The notes beneath the pieces are model-generated. The model did no database searches. It was given only the letters and a program-made list of their open reading frames with translations, and was not told the origin of the DNA. 64,000 nt of DNA, from positions 11,191-75,190 of the forward strand of contig JAZSDZ010000146.1 of assembly GCA_045531435.1 (NCBI GenBank). The letters are read 5' to 3'. The stretch is from Fimenecus sp045531435 (GTDB lineage: Bacteria > Bacillota > Clostridia > Oscillospirales > Acutalibacteraceae). A program made the position numbers and the translations under genes. Positions 34,386-43,940 of the stretch are shown here, in pieces (position 1 is the first letter of the stretch; the number at the start of each line of letters is the position of its first letter).

Positions 34386-35576
34386 ATGGCTAAATTTTTA
34401 TTCACATCTGAATCTGTAACAGAAGGTCATCCTGATAAAATCTGTGACAAAATTTCTGACGCTGTCCTTGATGAAATGCTCACACAAGACCCTATGTCAA
34501 GAGTTGCTTGTGAAACAACAGTTACAACAGGACAAGTTCTCGTTATGGGTGAAATTTCATCAAAAGCTCAGGTAAACATCCCTGAAATCGTAAGAAAAAC
34601 TATTCTTGAAATCGGTTATGACCATAGTGATAAAGGTTTTGACGGTAATACTTGTGCAGTACTCGTTGCACTTGATAAACAGTCACCTGACATCGCTCTC
34701 GGTGTTGACAATTCAATGGAAATTAAAGAAGGTAATGATGATTTTTATAATCTTAATGGTGCCGGTGACCAGGGTATGATGTTCGGCTTTGCTTGTGACG
34801 AAACACCTGAACTTATGCCAATGCCAATTTCACTTGCAAACAAACTTGCAGTTCAACTTACAAATGTCAGAAAAGACGGTATTCTTCCTTACCTTCGTGC
34901 TGACGGTAAAACACAGGTTACAGTTGAATACGACGATGATAGAAATCCTGTAAGAATCGATGCAATTGTTGTTTCATCACAGCATAGTGCTGATGTTGAA
35001 CTTTCACAGATTCGCGAAGATATTAAGAAAAATGTTATTGAACCTATTGTTCCTGCAAATCTTATTGACGATGATACAAAGATTTATGTAAATCCAACAG
35101 GACGTTTTGTAATCGGTGGTCCTATGGGTGACTCTGGTCTTACAGGTCGTAAGATTATTGTAGATACATATGGTGGATATTCACGTCACGGTGGCGGTGC
35201 TTTCTCTGGTAAAGACCCAACTAAGGTTGACCGTTCTGCTGCTTATGCTGCAAGATATGTTGCAAAGAATATTGTTGCTGCAGGTCTTGCAAAAAAATGC
35301 GAAATTCAGTTGGCATATGCTATCGGTGTTGCAAAGCCTGTTTCAGTTATGGTTGACACATTTGGCACAGGCGTTCTCAAGGATTCAGAACTTGGTGACA
35401 TCGTTAATGAAGTATTCGACCTTCGTCCTGCTGCTATTATTGACAACCTTAAACTTCGTAACCCAATCTACAAACAGCTTGCTGCTTATGGTCACGTAGG
35501 CAGAACCGACTGTGATGTTATGTGGGAAAAGACAGATAGGGTTGAAATTTTGAAAGAAAAAGCAAAAATTAATTAA
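34386..35576 (+). CDS. metK: S-adenosylmethionine synthetase
   Basis: It makes SAM from methionine and ATP. TSESVTEGHPDKICDKISDA, GAGDQGMMFGFACDET, GGPMGDSGLTGRKIIVDTYGG and SAAYAARYVAKNI are the family signatures. The ATG at 34386 has GGAGGAG seven bases upstream; an in-frame TTG at 34371 overlaps it and is rejected. The length is 396 residues. It is under the S-box switch. Confidence 0.98.
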   Translation: MAKFLFTSESVTEGHPDKICDKISDAVLDEMLTQDPMSRVACETTVTTGQVLVMGEISSKAQVNIPEIVRKTILEIGYDHSDKGFDGNTCAVLVALDKQSPDIALGVDNSMEIKEGNDDFYNLNGAGDQGMMFGFACDETPELMPMPISLANKLAVQLTNVRKDGILPYLRADGKTQVTVEYDDDRNPVRIDAIVVSSQHSADVELSQIREDIKKNVIEPIVPANLIDDDTKIYVNPTGRFVIGGPMGDSGLTGRKIIVDTYGGYSRHGGGAFSGKDPTKVDRSAAYAARYVAKNIVAAGLAKKCEIQLAYAIGVAKPVSVMVDTFGTGVLKDSELGDIVNEVFDLRPAAIIDNLKLRNPIYKQLAAYGHVGRTDCDVMWEKTDRVEILKEKAKIN

Positions 35577-35659
35577 ATTTTAAAATTTGCATAAAAAGTT
35601 TACATTTACTCATAATAATATTGCACATAAAATGATGCTATTATTAAGGAGTGAATATA

Positions 35660-35875
35660 ATGCTTGACAGAATTTCATTAATTCTTGTTGTAATCGGTGC
35701 AATCAACTGGGGAGCAATCGGTCTTTTCCAGTTTGACCTTGTTGCTTGGATTTTTGGTGGCCAAGATGCAATCATCAGTAGAATAATTTATACACTTGTT
35801 GCTCTTGCTGGTATATGGTGCTTGTCACTTTTATTCCGTCGCAATGAAATGTTAGCCACAAACGATGAAATGTAA
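35660..35875 (+). CDS. DUF378 membrane protein
   Basis: This 71-residue protein has two membrane helices (ISLILVVIGAINWGAIGLF and ISRIIYTLVALAGIWCLSLLF), with the INWG motif diagnostic of DUF378. The function is unknown. The ATG at 35660 has AAGGAG nine bases upstream; a GTG at 35651 is less likely. Its original terminator downstream has been split by an insertion sequence. Confidence 0.85.
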   Translation: MLDRISLILVVIGAINWGAIGLFQFDLVAWIFGGQDAIISRIIYTLVALAGIWCLSLLFRRNEMLATNDEM

Positions 35876-35913
35876 TTAAAATAAACATCCACCCGCATGT
35901 GCAATAGTAAAAT

Positions 35914-35954
35914 AAAGGTAGACACATGGAAAACCACCATGTATCTACCTTTTT
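35914..35954 (+). terminator. Left-end hairpin of the insertion sequence
   Basis: AAAGGTAGA-C-ACATGG pairs with CCATGT-A-TCTACCTTT around a 7-base loop, followed by TTTTT. It lies inside the element ahead of orfA and should block transcripts entering from metK/DUF378. Confidence 0.75.
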
Positions 35955-35986
35955 CTTATGCTAAAATATAATGTGGAGGTATGAAA

Positions 35987-36355
35987 ATGAAAAAAGGACA
36001 GAAGAAACGAGTATGGACAAAAGAACAAAAGTTGGAAATCATAGGTAAACACTTAAATGAACATATTTCTGTGAGAACCCTCGAAAAAGAATATAATGCA
36101 GACAGAAGTATGATTTGTCATCGGTTAAGAGATTATGGCAAATATGGAGAGTCTGCATTTGATTCAAAAATGCACAGAAAAGGAAATCCTTTTGCAGCAC
36201 TACATACAAGTAAAACATTAACTGAAACAGAACGATTAAGGCTACAACTAGCAAAATTAGAAATAGAAAATGAACGGTTAAAAAAAGGATACCGAGTGAA
36301 AGGAGTTGGTGCAAACAAGGAGTTCGTTACTACAAAAGATGTGAATACGAAGTAA
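35987..36355 (+). CDS. IS3-family transposase OrfA
   Basis: 122 residues from the ATG at 35987, which has GGAGG seven bases upstream. It has a helix-turn-helix (KLEIIGKHLNEHISVRTLEKEY) and a leucine-zipper-like end (RLRLQLAKLEIENERLKKG). A run of seven A residues at 36280-36286 fits the -1 frameshift signal that fuses OrfA to OrfB in the IS150 group. The frame itself is intact. Confidence 0.85.
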   Translation: MKKGQKKRVWTKEQKLEIIGKHLNEHISVRTLEKEYNADRSMICHRLRDYGKYGESAFDSKMHRKGNPFAALHTSKTLTETERLRLQLAKLEIENERLKKGYRVKGVGANKEFVTTKDVNTK

Positions 36356-37206
36356 TATATTCCTTGAGAGATAAATATAGCATTAAATTTTTATGTAAAA
36401 TAATGTCGGTTAATCGTTCAGGATAATACAAATGGTTAGCACGGAAAGGAAAACCTAACAGATATGAGCAAGATAGAATAGTACTTACGAAATTACTATT
36501 GGAACAGCATAAAAAGCATAAGACAAAAGGCTATCACTATCTTGCAAAGTTAATTCGTAACGAAACTGGTTGGTTTTTCTCAGATAATTTAGCACATAAA
36601 TGCTGTAAGTTAGCTGGTATATGTTCTAAAACCAAGCGTGGCAGAAAAACTGCAGGTAAAGAAAACATTAAATTTTCTAACATTATTAAGGGCAATTGGA
36701 ATGCAACAAAACCACTAGAAATTGTTGTATCAGATATGACCTGAATTAAACATAAAGGTATTCGATGGGAATGGACTTATCTATTGGATGTATTTAATAA
36801 TGAAATCATTGCAAGTTCTGTGACAAATAAAATAGGCAGTAGTTTACCATATTACCATTGTTTAGAACAACTTATAGAAAACAAGAAAGAGCAGACATAC
36901 CCAGTCATTCTTCACACCGACCAAGGTAGTGTCTGCTCATCAGAAGGCTTTTACCAAGCCCACAAAGATTATACTAATATCAAGCGCTCTATGTCAAGAA
37001 CTGGAACACCAACAGATAATCCAATTATTGAATCTTTAAATGGTTGGATAAAAGAAGAAATGAGAATAGACTTTAATTTGAAATATGCCGAAGATATACC
37101 CTCATTTATTGAAAACTATATTAATTATTTCAATAATGAAAGATTATCTTACAAACTTAATTACAAAACCCCTGTTCAATATAGAATTGAACAAGGGTTT
37201 GAATAA
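36280..37206 (+). pseudogene. IS3-family transposase OrfB, broken by two stops
   Basis: From the A-run the -1 frame gives RRCEYEVIYSLRDKYSIKF, then a TAA at about 36424 (expected Tyr) and a TGA at 36742 (expected Trp). Otherwise the DDE integrase core is readable: VSDMT, HTDQGSVCSS and NPIIESLNGWIKEE. With two separate point stops, this copy should not make an active transposase unless they are suppressed. Confidence 0.85.
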
Positions 37207-37265
37207 TTGGTGGTTTTTACTGTCTACTTTTACTTGACAATTGCACAAAGTGGGTGGATATTTAT

Positions 37266-39017
37266 TTACTCTATTACAAGTTTGTCTATAAATGATTTTT
37301 CTGGTGTAACATAAATTGTATTATATGTGTTATAAATTACCTTACCAGGTTTAGCTCCAGTTGGTTTTTTTACATTTTTAATAATTGTATAATCAACTGC
37401 AACAGAAGATGAATCCTTTGCTTTGCTATGATATGCAGCAATACAAGCTGCCTCATAAATCGCAGTTTCTGTAATTTCCTTTTTATCGGCAACAATTACA
37501 GTATGTGAGCCTGCAAATTTTTGTACATGCAACCACACATCATAATTCATTGCTGTTTTTAATGTGAGAATATCGTTCTGAATATTATTTCTACCAACAA
37601 GTATTCTGAAGCCATCACTTGATTTAAATTCAAGTGGAGGTAATAGTTTTTCTTTTTTTTGTTTATTATATTTTTTTCGTTTAATATATCCACCCTGCTC
37701 CAGCTCTTCACGTATTTCACTGATTTCTCTTTCAGAATCCGCACGTGAAAGATTATCAAGTACAGTATCAAGATATATTAATTCCTGTTCACCTTCATCG
37801 ATAAGATTATGAAGAAGTTTTTCTGCATTAACTGCCTTTTTATATTCTTTAAAATACTTTTGAGCATTCTGCAAAGGACTTAATGCGGGATTAACAGGAA
37901 TTTCAATAATTTTATTATTATCATAATAATTTTCAAGTTTATAAACTGAAGCTTTTTCAGTTAGTCTGTATTGATTTGCTGTAATAAGTTCTGCGTAAAT
38001 TCGGATTTTTTCACGCTTTTCACTTTTCTGGAGTTCAACACGACGATTATTTATTTTTCTTGAAGTTCTCTCTACAGCACTATTTAAAATTTTGAATAAA
38101 TCAGATGCTTTTCGCTTAATTCTATTGATTTTATCCTTTTCGAAATAGTAATCGTCAAGCAATTCAGAAATGGATTCATACTCTTTTTTTACAAACGTCG
38201 TACCATATTGACGAACGTTAGTAAATGAAAATTCGTAAGGTAATCCATCCTGATTACTGAAAATAAAAAATAATTTATTATTTAAAATTTCATATTTAAT
38301 AATTTTTAATTCATTTTCTAATCTATCTATTTCAATTTCTGAAAGTAATCCAACTTGTTTATCACCATAAATTGTTCTGTATGCAATTTCCCTACCAACA
38401 ATCGGAGAAAAACCTTCAATAACATCAAGAATTGCTTTAGAAAGCATTTTTTCATTATGTGACAAGATCTTGCTTACTATGTCAGAAATATCATCAACAA
38501 GAATATCGTTTTTATCTTGTAGTGGTGGTAATTCATATCGCAATCCGGGTAAAATTTCTCTTACAGAGGACTTTTCTTCATCAACTCTTTTAACAGCATC
38601 AATTATTCTATTGTTTTCATCACAAAGAATAATGTTACTACGCTGTCCCATTATTTCACATACCAGATAATATGTTGTTTTGTCTCCTATTTCTGTAGTT
38701 CCACTAAATTCAAATATAAGAATTCGGTCATTTTTAATCTGTTTAATTTCAGTTAATAAAGCTCCGACAAGCCTTTTACGGAGTAACATACAAAGCATTG
38801 GTGGAACTTTAGGATTTTCAAGGTTATATCGACTCATATGCACTCGTGGACTCTGTCCGTCACAAGAAAAATACAACCTATATGCACCATTTCGGGTACG
38901 CATAATAAACACCAACTCATTTTTAGATGGTTGATGTATCTTATCAATTTTAGAGCCTATGAGATACTCTTTAAGCTCGTTTTTGATTAAACCTAAAGTA
39001 ATTCCGTCTAATGCCAT
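37266..39017 (-). CDS. rqcH: Ribosome quality-control factor RqcH (NFACT protein)
   Basis: 583 residues with the N-terminal NFACT-N domain (MALDGITLGLIKNELKEYLIG, KIDKIHQPSKNELVF), a long central coiled coil, and the C-terminal NFACT-R domain (NYDVWLHVQKFAGSHTVIV, then AKPGKVIYNTYNTIYV). In Bacillus it adds alanine tails to stalled nascent chains on 50S subunits; earlier annotations call it fibronectin-binding protein. It lies at the end of the minus-strand run ileS-rqcH, with the former terminator now split by the IS. Confidence 0.95.
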   Translation of the reverse strand: MALDGITLGLIKNELKEYLIGSKIDKIHQPSKNELVFIMRTRNGAYRLYFSCDGQSPRVHMSRYNLENPKVPPMLCMLLRKRLVGALLTEIKQIKNDRILIFEFSGTTEIGDKTTYYLVCEIMGQRSNIILCDENNRIIDAVKRVDEEKSSVREILPGLRYELPPLQDKNDILVDDISDIVSKILSHNEKMLSKAILDVIEGFSPIVGREIAYRTIYGDKQVGLLSEIEIDRLENELKIIKYEILNNKLFFIFSNQDGLPYEFSFTNVRQYGTTFVKKEYESISELLDDYYFEKDKINRIKRKASDLFKILNSAVERTSRKINNRRVELQKSEKREKIRIYAELITANQYRLTEKASVYKLENYYDNNKIIEIPVNPALSPLQNAQKYFKEYKKAVNAEKLLHNLIDEGEQELIYLDTVLDNLSRADSEREISEIREELEQGGYIKRKKYNKQKKEKLLPPLEFKSSDGFRILVGRNNIQNDILTLKTAMNYDVWLHVQKFAGSHTVIVADKKEITETAIYEAACIAAYHSKAKDSSSVAVDYTIIKNVKKPTGAKPGKVIYNTYNTIYVTPEKSFIDKLVIE

Positions 39018-39026
39018 AAAATCCTC

Positions 39027-39770
39027 TTATATAGTAATTATTGGCGTATTTTGTTCAGCTAACAAACATTCCACAAAAAATTCATTTGAAATCTTATCTG
39101 CAAGTGGTTTAATTGCAATATTCTCTGTCTCAAAATGACCACAAGCAAACAAACCTATATTCATTTCGTTTGCATCAAGGAAAGCATGATGCGAAGCATC
39201 ACCAGTAAGCATAGCATCACAATTTAACTCTTTTGCAATTTCAAGATAGTCACTGCCAGAGCCACTGCAAACTGCAATTTTACTTATTTTTTTATCAATG
39301 GAATTATATCTCACAACTCCACCCAATTTACCTCTTAAATACAAAGCAAAATCTTCAGCTAAAATGCCACTTTCAAAATATGCAATATTAAGGCAAGTGC
39401 CATCAACTTTTTCATATTTAGATGAATTGATGGATTTGCAAAGAATATCGTTTACGCCATCAATAGCCTTATCATAGTTGGTATGAACTGAAATGATGCT
39501 GATACCATTCTCGATGAGTTTATATATTAAACTATCACTTAAAACACTTAATACCGGCTTAAAAATAATAGGATGATGAGTAATTATCAAATCACTATTG
39601 CTATTTATTGCCTGATTTACAACATCAGATGTTATATCAAGCGCAAAAGTGATTATATTTACGTTTTTATTTTCATCACCAACAAGAAGTCCGGAATTAT
39701 CCCATTCTTCCTGGGTATTAAATGGAGCAATAGAATCTATGTAGTTATATATATCCTTTACTGTTGCCAT
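39027..39770 (-). CDS. Nif3-like dinuclear metal centre protein
   Basis: 247 residues with the family marks GLLVGDENKNV, LIITHHPIIFKPVLS, SVHTNYDKAIDGVND and MLTGDASHHAFLDA, whose histidines and acidic residues bind two metals. The function is uncertain; the GTP-cyclohydrolase-like fold is well known. It overlaps trmK by 13 bases, the usual Firmicutes trmK-nif3 pair. Confidence 0.92.
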   Translation of the reverse strand: MATVKDIYNYIDSIAPFNTQEEWDNSGLLVGDENKNVNIITFALDITSDVVNQAINSNSDLIITHHPIIFKPVLSVLSDSLIYKLIENGISIISVHTNYDKAIDGVNDILCKSINSSKYEKVDGTCLNIAYFESGILAEDFALYLRGKLGGVVRYNSIDKKISKIAVCSGSGSDYLEIAKELNCDAMLTGDASHHAFLDANEMNIGLFACGHFETENIAIKPLADKISNEFFVECLLAEQNTPIITI

Positions 39771-40426
39771 TGTTTCAACTCACCTACCAATTTTTCAAGT
39801 TCAGTACATTCTTTGTCTGCACTTATAAGAGCTTCAAGCTTTTTGTTGTATTTATAATGAAGTTTTGCAAGATATTTTTTTGAAAGATTGTCATTATTAT
39901 GTGGTAATTTGCCAACAATCAAATCAAGGCCAGAATAAGCAGTATGACCAGAATAATAATACACACTGAGAATTATATATAATTTGTCACCATCTTCTGC
40001 AACAACTTCTTTATCGATAACAAAACCATTATCAAAAAGTGTTTTTCGCAGTTCTTCAACGTGTGTCATTGGCTGTAAAATAAGATGAACATTCTCATTC
40101 TTAAGCCACTCTGTTCGTTCTACAAATGAAGAAATTAAAAGTCCACCCATACCAGCAACCGCAATTTCTTCTACTTCATTTTCCTTGAAATTATCAAGGC
40201 CATCAGATAGTCTTAATTCAATTTGCTCTGAATATCCGTATGAAACAACAGCATCTCTTGCATTTTCAAGGGGGCCAACACGCAAATCGGCAGCAATCCC
40301 CTTTTGAATTATTCCTTTTTCAACTAAATAAACAGGTAAATATGCATGGTCAGTGCCAATATCAGCAAAAACTTTATCTTTTCTTACCAAATCGGCAATT
40401 GCCGTTAGTCTGTTATCAAGTTTCAT
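39758..40426 (-). CDS. trmK: tRNA (adenine-N1 at position 22) methyltransferase
   Basis: A class I SAM methyltransferase: KVFADIGTDHAYLPVYLV is the diagnostic start, followed by AVAGMGGLLISSF and LILQPMT. It methylates A22 in the D-loop of tRNA. The ATG at 40426 was chosen for its GGTGAT site; the frame from 40438 begins with GTG. In Bacillus trmK lies beside nif3, as here. A coiled C-terminal segment ends ELEKLVGELKQW. Confidence 0.93.
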   Translation of the reverse strand: MKLDNRLTAIADLVRKDKVFADIGTDHAYLPVYLVEKGIIQKGIAADLRVGPLENARDAVVSYGYSEQIELRLSDGLDNFKENEVEEIAVAGMGGLLISSFVERTEWLKNENVHLILQPMTHVEELRKTLFDNGFVIDKEVVAEDGDKLYIILSVYYYSGHTAYSGLDLIVGKLPHNNDNLSKKYLAKLHYKYNKKLEALISADKECTELEKLVGELKQWQQ

Positions 40427-40445
40427 ACTTATCACCACGCTTTTT

Positions 40446-40478
40446 AAAAATCCCCCTATTGTATATAGGAGGATTTTT
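40446..40478. terminator. Bidirectional terminator after DUF1858
   Basis: AAAAATCC(CC)CTAT and ATAGGAGGATTTTT form an inverted repeat with A-run and T-run on opposite sides. It follows the DUF1858 stop on the minus strand and separates it from trmK. Confidence 0.8.
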
Positions 40479-40485
40479 TAGTTAA

Positions 40486-40698
40486 TTATTTTTCGGCATT
40501 TTCCTTAAGAAACTGGTTAATACCATCAACAAACTCGTCAGGGTCAACACCATGAACCATACAAGCCTGTTCAACAGTTTCACCTCGTGCAGAAGGACAA
40601 CCAAGACAATGCATTCCAAGACTTAAAAAGAATGGAACAGTTTCTCTTGCATTATCAAGAATTTCACCGATATTCATATCTTTTGTAACCTGAAACAT
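40486..40698 (-). CDS. DUF1858 domain protein
   Basis: 70 residues: an N-terminal MNIGEILDNARETVPFFLSLGMHCLGCPSARGE with a CxxC pair, followed by a helical tail. The family is found alone or next to hybrid-cluster proteins and is thought to bind metal or a redox partner through the CLGC motif; its role is not known. Four bases separate it from the ileS stop, so it is expressed with ileS. Confidence 0.88.
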   Translation of the reverse strand: MFQVTKDMNIGEILDNARETVPFFLSLGMHCLGCPSARGETVEQACMVHGVDPDEFVDGINQFLKENAEK

Positions 40699-40701
40699 CT
40701 T

Positions 40702-43700
40702 TTATTCTCCTTTAACAACTGAAACCGTGATTTTCTTTTCATTTACAGTAAACTCGCTAGAATAATCTGCATCCATCGTTTCATTGATAACGATAGAATC
40801 AGCAAGAAGTTCACCTGCAATGTAATCAAGTTTTTCAGTAAGTGCATTTACAACGAACTCATCATCAACTGTAATTGCAGCCTTGATTCTCTGTTCAACC
40901 TGATATCCTGCATCCTTACGAGCAACCTGACACTGACGAATAATATCACGTACTACGCCTTCTTTAAGGAGTTCATCAGTAAGTACGATATCAAGAGCAA
41001 CAACTGCACCCTGAGTAAATTCAGCTGAAACAACACCGTCTTTTGTCTTTGACTGAACAGCAAAGATTGAAGAATCATATTTTTCATCCCAACCCGGAAC
41101 TTCAACTTCACCGCCAGCAACAACTGCAGCTGTAAGTGCTTTCATTTCATCAACTGAAAGACCTTCAAGAGTCTGCTTCACCTTATTAACATTCTGCTTA
41201 AGAACAGCACCTGCGACCTTAAAGTTAACGGTAAGGAACTGGTCATTAAGAATATTGATGTCATCAATATATTCTACATTTTTAATGTTAAGCTCATCAA
41301 GAATATTTTTCTCAAAAGTCTTAATTTTATCAGCAGTTTCTTTATCGCAGCATACAAAAAGTTTTGCAAGTGGCTGACGAACCTTAATTTGTTGTTCGTT
41401 ACGAAGTCTCATTGCGGTAGCAATTACATCACGAACAAGTGCAGTCTGTTCAATAATTCCATCATCAGTAACGCCTTCAATTTCTGTTGGCCAGTCACTG
41501 AGGTGAACAGATTCAGCAACAGTTGAGTCGCACTTTCTGATAAGATTCTGCCAAATATAATCTGTCATAAATGGAATAACCGGTGCCATTGTCTGAACAC
41601 AGACCTTAAGTGCATTAAAGAGTGTCCAGTAAGCAATCATCTTGTCATCATGGTCTTCTGTCTTCCAGAAACGACGACGGTTTGCTCTGATATACCAGTT
41701 AGAAATATCGTCAACAAAAACTTCAAAATCCTTAATGAGAGCAGATGATTTATATTCATCCATAGAAACAGTTGCCTTCTTAAGATATTCGTTAGTTCTT
41801 ACAACAAGCCATTTATCCATTGGAGTGAGTTTAGAGAAATCAACCTTATAATCAGCAAAGTTTGGTTTATCAAGCTGTGCATATGTGTCGAAGAATGTAT
41901 AGATGTTCCAGAAACCAAGCATCTTTCTTCTTGCTTCATCACCAAGGTTATAACCGAAACGAACATCATTTGTGTTTGGTGCACTACCATAGAGGTAACG
42001 AACAGTATCAGCACCAATTTTTTCAGCAGCCTCATCAAACTTAATCATAAAGCCAGTCTTTGAGAACTTAGAGCCGTCTTCAGCAACAACCATACCATTA
42101 GTAACAACTCTTTCATAAGGTGCTTTACCAACAAGAACAGTACTCATAAAGAGCATTGAATAGAACCAGAGTCTAACCTGCTCGTGCATTTCTGTAACCC
42201 ATTCTGCAGGAAAGTTCTTTTCCCATGCTTCACGGTCTGTAAAGTATCCAAGTGTTGAGAATGGAACGATACCAGCATCAAGCCAAACATCACCAATATC
42301 AGGAACACGAGAAACTTCTTTACCACAATGAGGACACTTAATCTTAACTTCATCAACCCAAGGTCTGTGAAGTTCAGGAAGAGCATCAACCTGTGCTGGG
42401 TCAACAGCCTTTTCACGAAGTTCAGCCTTTGAGCCGATAACAGAAATGTGACCACAATCACAAGGATAGAAAGGAAGTGGCATACCATAGTAACGTTTAC
42501 GTGAAATATTCCAGTCACCCATGTTTGTGAGCCAGTCATTCATACGCTTACCGTTTGAAGCAGGTTCCCATTTGACTGAGTTAGCACATTCAATAAGTTT
42601 AGGCTTAATTTCACTTGTCTTGATATACCAAGCAGGAACAAGGCGGAAAACGATTTCACTCTTACATCTCCAGCAAACCGGATAGCTATGTTCATGTGGT
42701 TCAACTTTATAAAGTTTATTCTGTTCATCAAGTTTTTCAAAAACTTCATCAGCTATTGTATGGCTATCTTTACCTGTCATAAAGCCGAAACCTTCAAGAT
42801 AAATACCCATATCGTCGATAGGCATAACCTTTGGAAGACCAAGTCTTTCGCCAAGTTCAAAGTCTTCAATACCGCAACCTGGAGCAATATGAACAACACC
42901 TGTACCTTCGTCAGCTGCAACATCTTCCCAAGCAACGATTTTATGTTCAAAGCCCTGCTGTGCCTCTAAATCAGCAAAACAAGTTTCATAATGAAGACCA
43001 ACAAGTTCTTCACCCTTGAGTGCACGAATAACTTCAACTTTATCGTCACCAAGGTATTTTATAGCATTTTTCGCAAGAATCAATGTCTGTTCATCACTCT
43101 TGATTTTAACTTCAACGTAATCAATATCAGGATTAACTGCAAGTGCAACGTTTGAAGAAAGAGTCCAAGGAGTAGTTGTCCAAACAAGAATTTTTGAATC
43201 AAGTTCTTCAATTGGAAGTTTGAAGAAAACTGAATTATGAGTCATCATCTTATATGAACCTGTCATTTCGTGTTCAGAAAGTGATGTACCACAACGAGGA
43301 CACCAAGGCATTGGTTTGTATTCACGCTGAATCCAACCATGGTTGTCACATTCCTTTAAGAAATGCCAGATACCCTGAATGTTAAGGTCTGTATTTGTAT
43401 AGTATGAGTTATCCCAATCCATCCACATACCAAGTCTCTTTGACTGCTCTGTGATTATACCTGAGAAATGCTTAACTCGGTCAACACACTGACGTGTAAA
43501 CTTGTCCATACCGTAATTTTCAATATCCTTCTTTGTTTTAAAACCGAGCTGTTTTTCAACTTCAACTTCAACCCAAAGTCCCTGTGAGTCGAAACCGTTC
43601 TGACGACGGCAATCGTATCCTCTCATTGACTTGTAACGAATAAAAGTATCTTTTGTACTTCTACCCCAAGCGTGATGGATACCCATTGGGTTGTTAGCAG

Positions 43701-43836
43701 TAATAGGACCGTCAAGGAAACGGAACATTTTTTTGCCCTTATTTTTTTCTACAAGCTTTTCATAAAACTTTTCTCTGTCCCAGAGCTCCATTACCTGATG
43801 CTCAAGGTCAACAAAGAGATTTTTTTCGTCTGCCAC
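40702..43836 (-). CDS. ileS: Isoleucyl-tRNA synthetase, type 2-like with GXHH motif
   Basis: About 1,044 residues. The catalytic core is clear, but the HIGH box reads GIHH within NNPMGIHHAWGRS (43672-43683), with the first and fourth positions of HXGH swapped, and KMSKS is KFSKT (42055-42069). The editing domain has VWTTTPWTLSSN, and zinc-type CxxC pairs occur. A GXHH motif has been reported for mupirocin hyper-resistant IleRS2 enzymes. The best start is GTG at 43836, 8 bases after AAGGTGG; an in-frame GTG at 43848 overlaps that site. Its promoter is at 43884-43911. No T-box leader is seen. Confidence 0.95.
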   Translation of the reverse strand: MADEKNLFVDLEHQVMELWDREKFYEKLVEKNKGKKMFRFLDGPITANNPMGIHHAWGRSTKDTFIRYKSMRGYDCRRQNGFDSQGLWVEVEVEKQLGFKTKKDIENYGMDKFTRQCVDRVKHFSGIITEQSKRLGMWMDWDNSYYTNTDLNIQGIWHFLKECDNHGWIQREYKPMPWCPRCGTSLSEHEMTGSYKMMTHNSVFFKLPIEELDSKILVWTTTPWTLSSNVALAVNPDIDYVEVKIKSDEQTLILAKNAIKYLGDDKVEVIRALKGEELVGLHYETCFADLEAQQGFEHKIVAWEDVAADEGTGVVHIAPGCGIEDFELGERLGLPKVMPIDDMGIYLEGFGFMTGKDSHTIADEVFEKLDEQNKLYKVEPHEHSYPVCWRCKSEIVFRLVPAWYIKTSEIKPKLIECANSVKWEPASNGKRMNDWLTNMGDWNISRKRYYGMPLPFYPCDCGHISVIGSKAELREKAVDPAQVDALPELHRPWVDEVKIKCPHCGKEVSRVPDIGDVWLDAGIVPFSTLGYFTDREAWEKNFPAEWVTEMHEQVRLWFYSMLFMSTVLVGKAPYERVVTNGMVVAEDGSKFSKTGFMIKFDEAAEKIGADTVRYLYGSAPNTNDVRFGYNLGDEARRKMLGFWNIYTFFDTYAQLDKPNFADYKVDFSKLTPMDKWLVVRTNEYLKKATVSMDEYKSSALIKDFEVFVDDISNWYIRANRRRFWKTEDHDDKMIAYWTLFNALKVCVQTMAPVIPFMTDYIWQNLIRKCDSTVAESVHLSDWPTEIEGVTDDGIIEQTALVRDVIATAMRLRNEQQIKVRQPLAKLFVCCDKETADKIKTFEKNILDELNIKNVEYIDDINILNDQFLTVNFKVAGAVLKQNVNKVKQTLEGLSVDEMKALTAAVVAGGEVEVPGWDEKYDSSIFAVQSKTKDGVVSAEFTQGAVVALDIVLTDELLKEGVVRDIIRQCQVARKDAGYQVEQRIKAAITVDDEFVVNALTEKLDYIAGELLADSIVINETMDADYSSEFTVNEKKITVSVVKGE

Positions 43837-43883
43837 TATATTGTCCACCTTTCAAGTGATAATATCCTAATTTAACAGATAAT

Positions 43884-43911
43884 ATTATACACGAATATAG
43901 TGAAATTTCAA
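43884..43911 (-). promoter_or_regulatory. Promoter for ileS
   Basis: Minus strand TTGAAA (43906-43911), 16-base spacer, TATAAT (43884-43889), about 45 bases before the start. There is no room for a T-box between it and the gene. Confidence 0.75.
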
Positions 43912-43940
43912 GTGATTTATTACAAAATTATGAATATAAA

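Larger units (their letters stand above)
35898..37247 (+). mobile_element. IS3-family (IS150-like) element, decayed
   Basis: The element of about 1,350 bases has imperfect inverted ends: TGTGCAATAGTAAAATAAAG at the left and, on the other strand at the right, TGTGCAATTGTCAAGTAAAA; similarity continues to an ACCACCA block on both sides. It carries orfA and an orfB broken by two stop codons. No clear target duplication is seen. The flanks CATCCACCC and GGGTGGATA are complementary halves of one hairpin, so it landed in a terminator loop. Confidence 0.92.

Noticed and set aside
43849..43940. T-box leader for ileS
   Set aside because: Only about 50 bases lie between promoter and start; no T-box sequence or terminator is present.
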